Of a stretch of 64,000 nucleotides of DNA, positions 17,591-27,396 are shown one piece after another. The position numbers and the translations under genes are program-made. The notes under the pieces are model-generated. The model was not told the origin of the DNA and made no database searches. It was given only the letters and a program-made list of their open reading frames with translations. Origin of the DNA: Bacteroides sp. MSB163. Its GTDB lineage: Bacteria; Bacteroidota; Bacteroidia; Bacteroidales; Bacteroidaceae. The stretch is taken from positions 2,658,001 through 2,722,000 of the forward strand of contig NZ_CP143867.1 of assembly GCF_036416795.1 (NCBI RefSeq), in the 5' to 3' direction. How positions within the stretch are numbered: position 1 is the first letter of the stretch; the number at the start of each line of letters is the position of its first letter.

Positions 17591-18241
17591 ATGAATACTG
17601 ATACAATATTTATTATCGCGGACAATCAAGATATAACCAGGCGAGGAATGCATGGGTATATTTCCGACCTGTTCGAAGGATGCCATACTGAAGATGTGGC
17701 GGACAAGCGGGAACTTCTGCAAGCCTTGACAAAACATAATGAATGCCTTGTCATTTTTGATTATACTTTGTTTGACATGAATGGCGTAGAAGAGTTTCTG
17801 ATTATAGAAAAACGCTTTCCGGATGTCCGCTGGCTATTATTTTCAGATGAACTGAGCGAGCAGTTTATCCGGAGACTGGGAGTAGAAAAGAATGTCGGAA
17901 TGATTCTTAAAGAGAGTTCCGGTGAGGAAATCCGTTCCGCATTGAAATGTATGGCTTTGGGAGAGCGTTTTCTTTGTCATCAGATAACCGAACTGTTGAT
18001 AAGCAATTCCGGCAGGCCGGAACATCATTCCGTCCTCACCGCTACGGAAACGGACATTCTCAAGTTGATAGCGCGTGGAAAATCCGTAAAGGAAATAGCC
18101 GCGGAAAGGATATCAAGCGTCCATACCATTGTCACCCATAAAAAAAATATATTCAGAAAACTTGGGGTCAACAATGTGTATGAAGCGACCAGATATGCAT
18201 TACGCGCAGGTCTGGTCGAACTGGTGGAATATTATATATGA
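17591..18241 (+). CDS. NarL/LuxR-type response regulator
   Basis: 216 residues. Receiver domain about 1-120 with phosphoacceptor Asp in VIFDYTLFDMNGVEEF (about residue 55) and the Lys in MILKESSGEE; C-terminal HTH about 145-205 with TATETDILKLIARGKSVKEIAAE and the recognition part TIVTHKKNIFRKLGV. No histidine kinase of its own is adjacent except the RteA-like hybrid kinase 211 bp downstream. The gaps before (17434-17590) and after (18242-18452) hold nothing I recognise. Confidence 0.88.
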   Translation: MNTDTIFIIADNQDITRRGMHGYISDLFEGCHTEDVADKRELLQALTKHNECLVIFDYTLFDMNGVEEFLIIEKRFPDVRWLLFSDELSEQFIRRLGVEKNVGMILKESSGEEIRSALKCMALGERFLCHQITELLISNSGRPEHHSVLTATETDILKLIARGKSVKEIAAERISSVHTIVTHKKNIFRKLGVNNVYEATRYALRAGLVELVEYYI

Positions 18242-18452
18242 CGGTTGGACAGAATAGGGATTCCATTTTACCTATATGAACATCTTAATATCCGTGAATA
18301 TTTTGCTTATTTATTATGGTTTCTATTGCATGTGCATATATATTCCGGAGTCCTCCAGTCGCTAACGGAAAAATATAGCTCAAAAGCTCTACAAAGTCGT
18401 TTTCCGATACTTCCGTTCATATATGGATAATAATTAAATTGAGGGCTTACAT

Positions 18453-20864
18453 ATGTGGTTGAAGTTTAAAATCATTTTAGGATATGTCATACTGCTTCTT
18501 CTACTCGTTCTGACCATCTATATCTTCCGCAGGGAACAGACGAGGCGGAACAGCCTGCAACAAGATGAACAGGAACTGGCCTGTATCCGGCGTTTGGCTG
18601 GAGAAACATATGCAGGTCTGCTGGAACTGTCCACTTACGGTGAAACGGTCAGCGTCTGGGAAGAAAGCGACCTCGGTCTCTACCGAGCAAAAAAGGACAG
18701 TATCTGTAACATGTTGCAGGAACTAAAAATATATATGAAATCCCCCGAGCAACAGTCGCGCATGGATTCGTTATGTCTGCTGCTGGAGAGAAAGGAACTG
18801 CTGCTGGATACGGTCATGGACACGTTCGGGCGTTTGCGCAAGATCGGCGAGATCGTGAACCGCAAGATTCCGGCAATTGTATCCCGTATCCGGCAGGCGG
18901 ATATCTCTTCGGCTGTGGAAAAAGAGAAGGAAGAGATCCCGAAGAAGGGTTTCTGGTCATTCATCAGGTTCGGAAGGAAGAAATCAGCCTATCTGCAGCA
19001 GAAGGAACTGCTGGAACATCGGCGGCAGTCCGACGAAAAATACCAAGGCATCACATCTGTCGCGAACATGCTGCACTCCCTTGACAGGGAGGTGACCGAC
19101 ATGCAGGAGGCCGAACGGGAAAAGCTGCTGGAACAGATGGACCTCCTGTACAGTAACAACACGGACCTGAACCATAGGCTGAGCCGGATTGTCAGGAACT
19201 TTGAAGCGGAAGCCGGGGCTCGGTTCGACGAGCATTACAGGCAGGTCCTTTCCACACGTGACCGTTCGTTTCGTGTGGCCTCCTTTCTGGCCGTTCTTGT
19301 CTCGTCGCTGACCGTCCTCCTGTATCTCATCATCCACCGGGATCTGAACAGGATAAACCGGTACCAGCGTCAGCTGGAAGCCTCCAATCGTGAGAACACG
19401 GAACTCCTGCAATCGAGAAAACGCATGATGCTTACCATCGCCCATGACCTGCGCTCTCCCCTTGCCACCATCAGGGGAACGGCCGAGCTGCTGCCCGGCG
19501 AACAGGAAAAGGCCATTCAGGAGGAATACGCCGGGAATATCCGGCATGCATCGGACTATATGCTCTCGCTGGTGGACACGCTGATGAACTTCTACCTGCT
19601 GGATACCGGACAGGCCCGGGAGAACATCTCCATCTTTCGCCTGGAACCCTTGTTCAGGGAGATCGCGGACAACTACACGCCGCTGGTCAAGAAGAAAGGA
19701 CTGCGGATGTTGACCCGTTTCTCCGGCATGGATGCGGTTGTCTGCAGTGACAGGGGACATCTGCAGCAAATTGTGAACAATCTGCTCTCCAACGCCCAGA
19801 AATTTACCGTAAAGGGATACATCCGGCTGGAGGCGGCGTATCATGAAGGGGAACTGTGTGTCAAGGTACAGGATACAGGCACAGGAATGGACGAAGGAGA
19901 TAAACAGCGAATATTCGATGCGTTCGAGAGGTTGGACAATGCCCGCGGCATTTCCGGATTCGGGCTCGGCCTTGCCATCACCTCCCGTCTGGCCTCACAA
20001 ATGGGAGGTTCCATTCGGGTGGAGAGCCAGCCGACCGAAGGGAGCTGTTTCATTGTGCTGCTGCCCCTCCTTCTTGCCGACAACGGTTCCCTGAAAGAGG
20101 AGCCGCCGCTTCCGACTGGTTATCAGATGGAAGGGCTGCGTGTCCTCCTGCTTGACGACGACCCGAGACAGTTCTCCCTCACACGTGAGATGTTCAGGCG
20201 TAACCGGGTCGAATGTGACTGCTGTACCGACTGCCGGAAAGTGGTGGAAAAACTCCGGGAAAATGATTATGATGTCCTGCTTACCGACATCCGGATGCCC
20301 GACATGGACGGGTTCGAACTGTTGGGACTGTTGCGCTCGTCCAATATAGAAAGGGCGAGGAGGATTCCGGTCATAGCCCTGACAGCCGGCGTGGAGCCGG
20401 AAGCTGAATACCTTTCTGGAGGATTTGCCGGATATGTCCGCAAGCCTTTCCGGATGGAGGAATTGATGGCGGTCGTCTCCCGGAGTGTCGGCAGGGACAG
20501 GCAGAGAGCATGGCAGCCGGACTTCTCCCTGATCCTCTCGGGAGAGGATGACAGGGAGGGGATGCTTGATGTCTTCATCTCGGAAAGCCGCAAGGACCTT
20601 GACCGGCTACGCAAGGCACTGGAAAAGAATGACCGACCGGCGGTCCGGGAGATCCTGCACAAGAACCTTCCCCTGTGGACGAGCGTCCGCCTTAACTATC
20701 CGGCGGAGAAACTACGCGCCATCGTGTTGTCCGATCCGGAACTCTGGACGGAAGAACGGATAAAATGCATCCGTGAAATATGGGAAGCCGCTGAAAGACT
20801 GATTGCTTGTGCGGAAAACATGAAGAGGAACATAAGACAGGAAAATGAAATGAGACACTCATGA
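18453..20864 (+). CDS. rteA: RteA-like hybrid sensor histidine kinase
   Basis: 803 residues. Order: transmembrane segment about 8-25, a helical sensor region, second transmembrane segment about 275-293, H-box AHDLRSPLATIRGT (His about residue 330), ATPase domain with VNNLLSNAQKF and FGLGLAITSRLA, a receiver domain with LLTDIRMPDMDGFELL, and a C-terminal helical part that may be a phosphotransfer domain. The order and overlap with a sigma54-type regulator match rteA-rteB of CTnDOT elements, where they control excision and transfer in response to tetracycline. tetQ, which precedes rteA in CTnDOT, is absent here; a NarL-type regulator takes that place. Confidence 0.85.
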   Translation: MWLKFKIILGYVILLLLLVLTIYIFRREQTRRNSLQQDEQELACIRRLAGETYAGLLELSTYGETVSVWEESDLGLYRAKKDSICNMLQELKIYMKSPEQQSRMDSLCLLLERKELLLDTVMDTFGRLRKIGEIVNRKIPAIVSRIRQADISSAVEKEKEEIPKKGFWSFIRFGRKKSAYLQQKELLEHRRQSDEKYQGITSVANMLHSLDREVTDMQEAEREKLLEQMDLLYSNNTDLNHRLSRIVRNFEAEAGARFDEHYRQVLSTRDRSFRVASFLAVLVSSLTVLLYLIIHRDLNRINRYQRQLEASNRENTELLQSRKRMMLTIAHDLRSPLATIRGTAELLPGEQEKAIQEEYAGNIRHASDYMLSLVDTLMNFYLLDTGQARENISIFRLEPLFREIADNYTPLVKKKGLRMLTRFSGMDAVVCSDRGHLQQIVNNLLSNAQKFTVKGYIRLEAAYHEGELCVKVQDTGTGMDEGDKQRIFDAFERLDNARGISGFGLGLAITSRLASQMGGSIRVESQPTEGSCFIVLLPLLLADNGSLKEEPPLPTGYQMEGLRVLLLDDDPRQFSLTREMFRRNRVECDCCTDCRKVVEKLRENDYDVLLTDIRMPDMDGFELLGLLRSSNIERARRIPVIALTAGVEPEAEYLSGGFAGYVRKPFRMEELMAVVSRSVGRDRQRAWQPDFSLILSGEDDREGMLDVFISESRKDLDRLRKALEKNDRPAVREILHKNLPLWTSVRLNYPAEKLRAIVLSDPELWTEERIKCIREIWEAAERLIACAENMKRNIRQENEMRHS

Positions 20865-22168
20865 GAACCATATTGATTATAGAGGATGATGTTGTCTTCG
20901 GCCGCAGCATAGGCAACTGGCTGAGGAAGAAAGGAATGGGCACCGCCCATGTGGGTACGCTTTCGGCGGCCCGCAAGGAACTCCAGGCAAAGGAGTTCGA
21001 CCTCGTCCTGGCTGACCTGCGCCTGCCTGACGGCAACAGTACGGAATTGCTGGAATGGATGAACGGGAAATACTGTTCTGTCCCGTTCCTTATCATGACC
21101 AATTACGGCCAGGTGGAGAAAGCGGTGGAAGCCATGCAACTGGGGGCCGTCAATTACCTCTGCAAGCCGGTACAACCGGAAAGGCTGCTGGAGGCCATTG
21201 AAAAAGTATTCAGCCGTCCGAGGCATGACGGAACGGAGTTCTATCGTGGTGAAAGTGAAAAGGCGCGTGAGATGTACCGGCAGATAGGCCCGGTGGCCCG
21301 TTCCGACATGTCCGTCCTGCTCCGCGGCGCGTCGGGCACGGGCAAGGAACATATCGCTGCCGAGATCCACGAACAGAGTCTGCGCAGGAACAAACCTTTC
21401 ATAGCCGTGGATTGCGGGACCGTGACCGACGAACTTGGCGGGAGCGAGTTTTTCGGCCACCGTAAGGGTTCGTTCACCGGAGCGGACAGTGACAAGGTGG
21501 GACTTTTCCATGCGGCGGAAGGCGGCACGCTGTTCCTGGATGAAATCGGGAACCTCACACCCGTAAACCAGATGAAACTGCTGCGCGCCCTACAAGAGAA
21601 GCGTTATCTGCCGGTCGGAACGGTAAAGGAACGTCCTTTCGACGTCCGTCTTGTCGCCGCCACCAACGCGGACCTGGAAGGGGCCATAACGGAAGGGCGG
21701 TTCCGTGAGGACCTGTACTACCGGCTGAACGAGTATACCATCCGGGTACCGTCACTCTCGGAATGCAGGGAGGACATCCTTCCGCTCGCCGGATTCTTCC
21801 TGAAACATTTTTCTGTAAAGTACCGTAAGGAGGTCCACGGCTTCGAGAGGCTGGCGACCGCCGCATTGCAACAATACGCCTGGCCGGGGAATATCCGGGA
21901 ACTGAAGAATACGGTCCAACGCGCGGTCGTGTTTGCCAAGGGAGGATGGATATCCGTAGAGTCCTTGAAGCTGGATCTGGATATGAGACAGGAGAAGGTG
22001 GCAGTCCTCTCGGAAGAGGAGAAGGAAAAGCAGCTGATTCTTGCCACGCTTGAGAGGACCGGCGGGAATCGTGCCCGTGCGGCCCGAATACTCGGTATTA
22101 GCCGGACATCCTTGTATGACAAGCTGAAAAAGTACGATATCCTTCGTCGCGAAACCGGATATTATTAA
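20861..22168 (+). CDS. rteB: RteB-like sigma54-interacting response regulator
   Basis: 435 residues; its ATG overlaps the rteA stop (ATGA), so the two are translationally coupled. Receiver domain with LVLADLRLPDGNS; AAA+ domain with Walker A GASGTGKEHIA, GSFTGADSDKVG (a GAFTGA variant with Ser), Walker B GGTLFLDEIGNL; C-terminal Fis-type HTH (GGNRARAARILGISRTSLYDKLKKY). In CTnDOT RteB activates rteC; the rteC-like gene follows about 700 bp downstream. Confidence 0.88.
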   Translation: MRTILIIEDDVVFGRSIGNWLRKKGMGTAHVGTLSAARKELQAKEFDLVLADLRLPDGNSTELLEWMNGKYCSVPFLIMTNYGQVEKAVEAMQLGAVNYLCKPVQPERLLEAIEKVFSRPRHDGTEFYRGESEKAREMYRQIGPVARSDMSVLLRGASGTGKEHIAAEIHEQSLRRNKPFIAVDCGTVTDELGGSEFFGHRKGSFTGADSDKVGLFHAAEGGTLFLDEIGNLTPVNQMKLLRALQEKRYLPVGTVKERPFDVRLVAATNADLEGAITEGRFREDLYYRLNEYTIRVPSLSECREDILPLAGFFLKHFSVKYRKEVHGFERLATAALQQYAWPGNIRELKNTVQRAVVFAKGGWISVESLKLDLDMRQEKVAVLSEEEKEKQLILATLERTGGNRARAARILGISRTSLYDKLKKYDILRRETGYY

Positions 22169-22263
22169 CATCCGTTATTTGCATTTCCGCCCGCTTCGGG
22201 ATATGTTTGCCGGGAGATATGAATGGCATTTTAGTCTATAACAGCTTTTAATTCAATCTGAAT

Positions 22264-22659
22264 ATGGATATACGACCCTTATGCGGCAGACTCGGTTTTG
22301 AGGTCTGCGATTTTGAACGCCAGAGAAGAATGTGGCGGACCGGCTTTCTCCTTCCCGGTGATTTCCGTCCGGTGCACGGAAGCATGTCACAAATCATAGA
22401 AGAGCAGCTGGTCATCCCCATAACGGCTGAAATTGAAAGAAGCACCCTTAAAAGGATCAGTTACCGGAAATGGTACAGGGAGGGGAATTTTCGCCTGACA
22501 ACCGGTGGAAAGCCGTTCGCTCTTGTCGAGATGCCCAACCCGGGCACAGGACGTGTGTTCTTCAGGAAGCTCTCCCCAAATGGGAGCCCCTGTTCCATGA
22601 GCACTCTACTGTATGATACGGACCAGTTGTGTATCCTGCTGACGGAAACCGTACCCTGA
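22264..22659 (+). CDS. hypothetical protein between rteB and rteC
   Basis: 131 residues, not recognised. It starts MDIRPLCGRLGFEVCDFERQ and contains PITAEIERSTLKRISYRKWY and the hydrophobic-acidic end DQLCILLTE. No signal peptide or membrane segment. Ends in TGA and is followed after 26 bp by a long dyad. Codon use and base composition are like rteA/rteB. Its place between rteB and rteC suggests a regulatory link but nothing in it shows function. Confidence 0.6.
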   Translation: MDIRPLCGRLGFEVCDFERQRRMWRTGFLLPGDFRPVHGSMSQIIEEQLVIPITAEIERSTLKRISYRKWYREGNFRLTTGGKPFALVEMPNPGTGRVFFRKLSPNGSPCSMSTLLYDTDQLCILLTETVP

Positions 22660-22685
22660 GAACGGCATGTTCGGGCACATCCCTT

Positions 22686-22738
22686 ACAAAAGGTGTACGC
22701 TTGCCTTACAATTTTGTAAAGCGGTGTACGCCTTTTGT
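22686..22738. repeat. long imperfect hairpin upstream of the rteC-like gene
   Basis: ACAAAAGG (22686-22693) pairs with CCTTTTGT (22731-22738), continued inward by GTAC/GTAC with two G-T wobbles and a central dyad TTACAATTTTGTAA. No T-run follows, so it is less likely a simple terminator and may be a protein site or RNA switch. The rest of 22660-22878 shows nothing else clear. Confidence 0.55.
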
Positions 22739-22878
22739 GTTTACACTCTACGGCCGGGATTTTGTTTTATCTGACTGGTATTCATTCTGTTAACGAGCAA
22801 TAGACCCAAAACGGTTATCTCCGGCATCATATTCGTCCCTGCATCTTCGCCGGAAGGCACCATTGTCAAACCAAGAAA

Positions 22879-23514
22879 ATGAACAGAATGAGAACACTGA
22901 CGACACACCGCCTGCTGGACTGCTTCCGGGAAGCGGTCCAGGAAAGAAACACCGTTTCGGAAAACATATTGTCATCCGCCTATGATGAGTTCCTTGACTA
23001 CCTGCTACGACTTGCAAAGGGTGAAATGCCCCTTCTTGAAAGACTCAGACACCTATACTATCTGGAGCTGGAACTGGACACCTGCCTGAACATGGCAGAG
23101 GAGATACCCGGGAAGTACCTGCATATTTGTCTGACGAAAGCTGCGGCTCTTGTCAAGACGGAAATCGGACTACTTCACTTTTCCGTGGAACATCCCGAAT
23201 ACCACACAGTCCCCTCCCTTACGAAAGGGAAGGGGCTGGATCTGCCCCCACTTTACTGGAAGGGTTCCCTTGCCAATCTGATGGAACTGATTGCCTCACT
23301 GGATTATTCCGGATTGGTTACGGACGGTACAGGAAACCGACAGTCATTCGCTTCACTGGTGACGGCATTCGGGTTGTTCTTTCATGTCAACCTCCCCAAA
23401 CCTTACGACCTGCGTGCGGATCTTGCCCGACGTAAGAAAAGCCTCTCGGTGTTGCTCCCAAAACTCCGGGAAGCCTACGAAAAGAATATCGTGAACTGCG
23501 GAATCGGGAAGTGA
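22879..23514 (+). CDS. rteC: RteC-like regulator
   Basis: 211 residues. The segment LYWKGSLANLMELIASLDYSG (about residues 128-148) resembles the conserved WxGSxxxLxELIxAL motif of RteC proteins, and the C-terminal part with FGLFFHVNLPKPYDLRADLARRKKSLSVLLPKL fits their length and basic end. RteC in CTnDOT binds DNA upstream of excision genes. It is in the expected order after rteA and rteB. Ends at TGA just before a run of 10-bp repeats. Confidence 0.7.
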   Translation: MNRMRTLTTHRLLDCFREAVQERNTVSENILSSAYDEFLDYLLRLAKGEMPLLERLRHLYYLELELDTCLNMAEEIPGKYLHICLTKAAALVKTEIGLLHFSVEHPEYHTVPSLTKGKGLDLPPLYWKGSLANLMELIASLDYSGLVTDGTGNRQSFASLVTAFGLFFHVNLPKPYDLRADLARRKKSLSVLLPKLREAYEKNIVNCGIGK

Positions 23515-23534
23515 GCAGAGAGTAAAAATCCCCC

Positions 23535-23574
23535 TGTCACAAATAGTCATCTCCTGTCAGTTGTAGTCACTTCC
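23535..23574 (+). repeat. four 10-bp iterons upstream of the mobilization genes (oriT or operator candidate)
   Basis: Four units in exact 10-bp phase: TGTCACAAAT, AGTCATCTCC, TGTCAGTTGT, AGTCACTTCC, so the shared (T/A)GTCA would face the same side of the helix. They lie 65 bp before the MobA-like start, where an origin of transfer or a relaxosome-protein site is expected. Confidence 0.55.
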
Positions 23575-23639
23575 CGATTTTAGGTTCGTATGAATATTAT
23601 CACTTATTTTGCTGCCGAATAAATGAAACACTTAAAAGT

Positions 23640-24101
23640 ATGGCAAAGATCAGTAATACGCGCAAGCCTGTGCAGGCTGACAAATCAGGCAAATGAAGAG
23701 GCGGACGGACTCCCAAGGAGGAATCCCAGCTTCATTCCTACTATTATGGTTTCCGCCTGGACGAATTCCAGAACATCGAGTTCGAAAGGCTTTTCGAGAA
23801 CTCGGGAGCCAAAAACAAATCCCAGTTCATCCTTTCCGCCCTCTTTGACAAACCGATGAAAGTCGTAAAGATCGACAAGGTGGCAACGGACTACTACATC
23901 AAGCTGACCAACCTGCAAAGCGAATACCGCCGCATAGGTGTGAACTATAACCAGGTGGTCAAGACCTTGCATACCGGACTCTCCGAGAAGAAAGCCCTCG
24001 CCATGCTCTATAAATTGGAGCAACTGACTATTGAACTAATATCCCTGAACCGGGAGATTATCCGTCTCACCCAAGAATTCGAACAATGGTTGCAAAAATA
24101 A
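23640..24101 (+). CDS. MobA/MobC-like relaxosome accessory protein, interrupted by in-frame TGA
   Basis: 153 codons, of which codon 19 (23694-23696) is TGA; everything else is open to the TAA at 24099. Before the TGA: MAKISNTRKPVQADKSGK; after it: RGGRTPKEESQLHSYYYGFR, then the helical part LDEFQNIEFERLFENSGAKNKSQF and a C-terminal coiled stretch. A basic N-terminus, a ribbon-helix-helix-like middle and a coiled end are usual for Bacteroides MobA/relaxosome proteins. Reading TGA as Trp gives one continuous protein. The end overlaps the relaxase start (ATG 24086) by 16 bp, as is common in mob operons. Confidence 0.65.
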
Positions 24102-25312
24102 CATCAGGAGCCTCTGTCTACGGGGCATTATATTATAATCACGAAAAAGTGGACAAGCAGCAGGCACGGCCACTGTCATGAAACCGGATCATGGAACCGG
24201 CAGACGGTCATCCGTCCATCCAGCATTGCATGCGTTCCTTTGAACCGTACCTGGCTGCTAACCGTCGCACCGAGAAACCGGTTATCCATGTCTCACTCAA
24301 TCCGCACCCGGACGATATACTGGCTGATGAGCAGCTGGCAGCCATCGGGCAGGAATACATGGAAATGATGGGGTATGGCGACCAGCCCTATATCATCTAC
24401 CGGCACGAGGATATCGGCAGGCCCCATATCCATATCGTCTCCCTGCGCATCGACGGGCAAGGAAAGAAAATCAATGATTATAAAGAGTGGCAACGCTCTA
24501 CCACCGTTTGCCGGGAGCTGGAAAGAAAATACCACTTGTTGCCTGCCGAGAAACAGGAACGTCGTGAATCTTTGCCGCTGGCTGTCGTTGATTACCATAA
24601 AGGGGATATCAAGCACCAGATAGCAGGTGTGGTCAAGCCCGTCATGCAAGGGTACAAATTCCAATCCATTAAGGAATTTAAAGCCCTGCTCGGTCTTTTC
24701 CATGTGACGGTGGAAGAAACCCGTAAAACGATAGAGGGGAAGACCTGCCACGGACTGGTTTATGCGGCTACCGATGAGAAGGGTGACCGGGTGGGCGTAG
24801 CCATCAAATCCAGCAAGATCGGCAAGAGTGTAGGATATGCGGCACTTCAAAAGAAATTTTTCAAAAGTAAGCAATGGATGGCAAAACATCCGATACCCGA
24901 GGGGACGAAAGAAGCGATTGCCACGGCTCTGAAACAGGATACCCGTCAGGAATTCCTGCAGGCTTTAAGTAAGAAAGGCATCACCGCCATGCTTTATGAG
25001 AACGCTGCGGGAGTGATTTATGGAGTTACTTATATTGACCATACCTCCCGAACCGTATTCAAAGGTTCGGCATTGGGAAAGGAATACTCGGCATCGGTCG
25101 TCAACCGGCAGTATGGTGTGGTTCTATCGGGAAAGGAAGAAGAAGTGCCTGTCTTGCATCCGACTGGACCGGAAACAAAAGAACCGGGACTGGTGGAAGG
25201 AATGCTGGACATCTTCTCACCGGAATCCTATCCTTATTCGGCAGAAGACCTGCCCCAAAGCCCTTACGGAAAAAAGAAAAAGAGAAAGCGCAAAGGTCCG
25301 CATCTCGGCTAA
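24086..25312 (+). CDS. MobB-type relaxase, interrupted by in-frame TGA
   Basis: Starts MVAKITSGASVYGALYYNHE, the classical N-terminus of Bacteroides relaxases. Codon 32 (24179-24181) is TGA between RPLS and NRIMEPADGH; reading continues in frame for 377 more codons. Relaxase motifs after it: RTEKPVIHVSLNPHPDD, IYRHEDIGRPHIHIVSLRID with the His triad that binds the metal, and the catalytic region before. The protein ends in a very basic tail KKKKRKRKGP. It nicks oriT and pilots the strand. Without readthrough the N-terminal residues needed for the active site would be lost. Confidence 0.8.
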
Positions 25313-25345
25313 TACAATGTATCACTATTAATCCATTAAGATAAT

Positions 25346-27358
25346 ATGTCACAGGACGAAACCAGAGGACTTAATAAGAACCTCGACTTTATGAGGGCTG
25401 TCAGCATCATCTTTTTAGTAATGAATGTTTATTATTTCTGTTATCCCTACTTTCTTTCCATGAATCTGACTATCGGCGTGGTGGACAAGATGCTGCTCAA
25501 CTTCCAACGGGATACGGGACTGTTTTCCTACTCGTTGGTCAGCAAATCCTTCAGCCTGCTCTTCCTCTTCTTCTCCTGTATGGGAGCTAAAGGACGGAAA
25601 GATGTGGAGATGTCATGAAAGCATATCGGCTGTTATCTTACAGCCGGAGTGTTGCTCTTTTTCGGTAGTGAGTTCTTATTGACAACCCGTTTCTCTGTTA
25701 CGCTTCTTACCTTATCATATATAGCTACCGTAGCCGCCGGATATATCTGCCTGCTTACCGCCGGAGTCTGGATTACCCGTTTGCTGAAGAACCAGCTCAT
25801 GGATGACGTCTTTAATGATGAGAACGAGAGCTTCATGCAGGAAACCCGCTTGATCGCCAATGAATATTCGGTGAACCTGCCGACACGTTTCTATTACAAG
25901 AAAAAGTGGCACAATGGCTGGATTAATGTCGTATCCCCGCAGAGGGGATGCATTGTGGTGGGATGTCCCGGTAGCGGGAAATCCTACTGTGTCATCAACC
26001 AGTTCATCAAGCAGCAAATAGAGAAAGGCTATGCACTCTATTGCTATGACTTCAAATTTCCGGATTTAAGCCTGATCGCTTATAACCAGCTGCTTAAGAA
26101 TAAAGATAAATATGCCAAGCCGGTCGGTTTCTATGTCATTAATTTTGATGATCCACGCCACAGTCACCGGTGTAATCCGCTTAATCCCTCATTCCTGTCC
26201 GATATTGCGGATGCCTATGAATCAGCTTATGTGATCATGCTCAACATGAATAAGAGTTGGATTCAGAAGCAGGGGGACTTTTTTGTGGAAAGCCCGATTG
26301 TGCTCTTCGCTGCCGTGATCTGGTATTTGAAAATTTTTGAAAACGGACAGTACTGCACCTTCCCGCATGCCATCGAGCTGTTGAATAAGCCATATTCCGA
26401 CCTGTTCACTATCCTTACCTCTTACCGGGAGCTGGAAAATTATCTTTCCCCGTTTATGGATGCCTGGAAAGGCGGTGCGATGGAGCAGCTCCAAGGCCAG
26501 ATAGCTTCCGCTAAGATTCCGTTGTCCAGGTTGATTTCACCTGCCCTTTACTGGATCATGACCGGAGATGACTTCACGCTGGATATCAACAATCCGGATG
26601 CCCCCAAAGTACTGTGCGTAGGCAATAACCCTGACCGCCAGAACATTTATTCGGCGGCATTGGGGTTGTACAATGCCCGTATCGTCAAGATGGTGAACCG
26701 GAAAGGCAAGCTCAAATGTTCCATCCTGGTGGACGAGGTTCCAACTATTTATTTTAAAGGGCTTGACACGTTGATAGCCACCGCCCGGAGCAACAAGGTG
26801 GCTGTCATGCTCGGTGCCCAAGACTACAGTCAACTCGTTAGGGATTACGGCGATAAGGAGGCGCGTGTGATCCAAAATACAATCGGCAATATTTTTGCCG
26901 GGCAAGTAGTGGGTGAAACCGCAAAGAATCTCTCGGAAAGGTTCGGAAAAATACTCCAACAGCGCAAGTCCATCAATATGACTAGGGAGGACACCTCGAC
27001 CAATATCTCTACCCAGCTCGACTCGCTCATCCCCGCCTCCAAGATATCCAACCTCTCGCAGGGGGAATTTGTCGGTTCGGTCTGCGACAGTTTCGATGAA
27101 AAGATAAATCAGAAGATATTCCATGCCGAAATCATAGTGGATAACGAACAGGTAGCCGCGGAAACGAAAGCCTACCGGAAAATCCCGGTGATCACGAACT
27201 TTACCGGTGCGGACGGTAAGGACCACATGGAAGAGGAAATCGAAAGGAACTACTATCAAATCAAAGAAGATGTGGCGCAGATTATTGAAAAAGAACTGCT
27301 CCGCATTGAGAATGATCCCAATCTGAAACACCTGCTGGAAACGGCAGAAGATGAATAA
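25346..27358 (+). CDS. conjugation coupling protein (VirD4/TraG/MobC type), interrupted by in-frame TGA
   Basis: 670 codons; codon 91 (25616-25618) is TGA inside GRKDVEMS-TGA-KHIGCYL, a place where I recall Trp in homologs. Before it two membrane segments (about 18-37, 62-80); after it two more (about 95-112, 120-143). Walker A GCPGSGKSYC at about 206-215, Walker B region KCSILVDEVPTIYF, and the TARSNKVAVMLGAQDYSQL block of TraG-type ATPases. It links the relaxosome to the mating channel. It has seven other Trp codons, all TGG. Stop is TAA. Confidence 0.85.
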
Positions 27359-27396
27359 TCCCTATATAATTTATTAATCATTTAAATGTTGTAAAC

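Noticed and set aside
17397..18430. Short plus-strand frames at 17397-17582 and 18245-18430
   Set aside because: Overlap a real gene end or lie in gaps without any coding signal.
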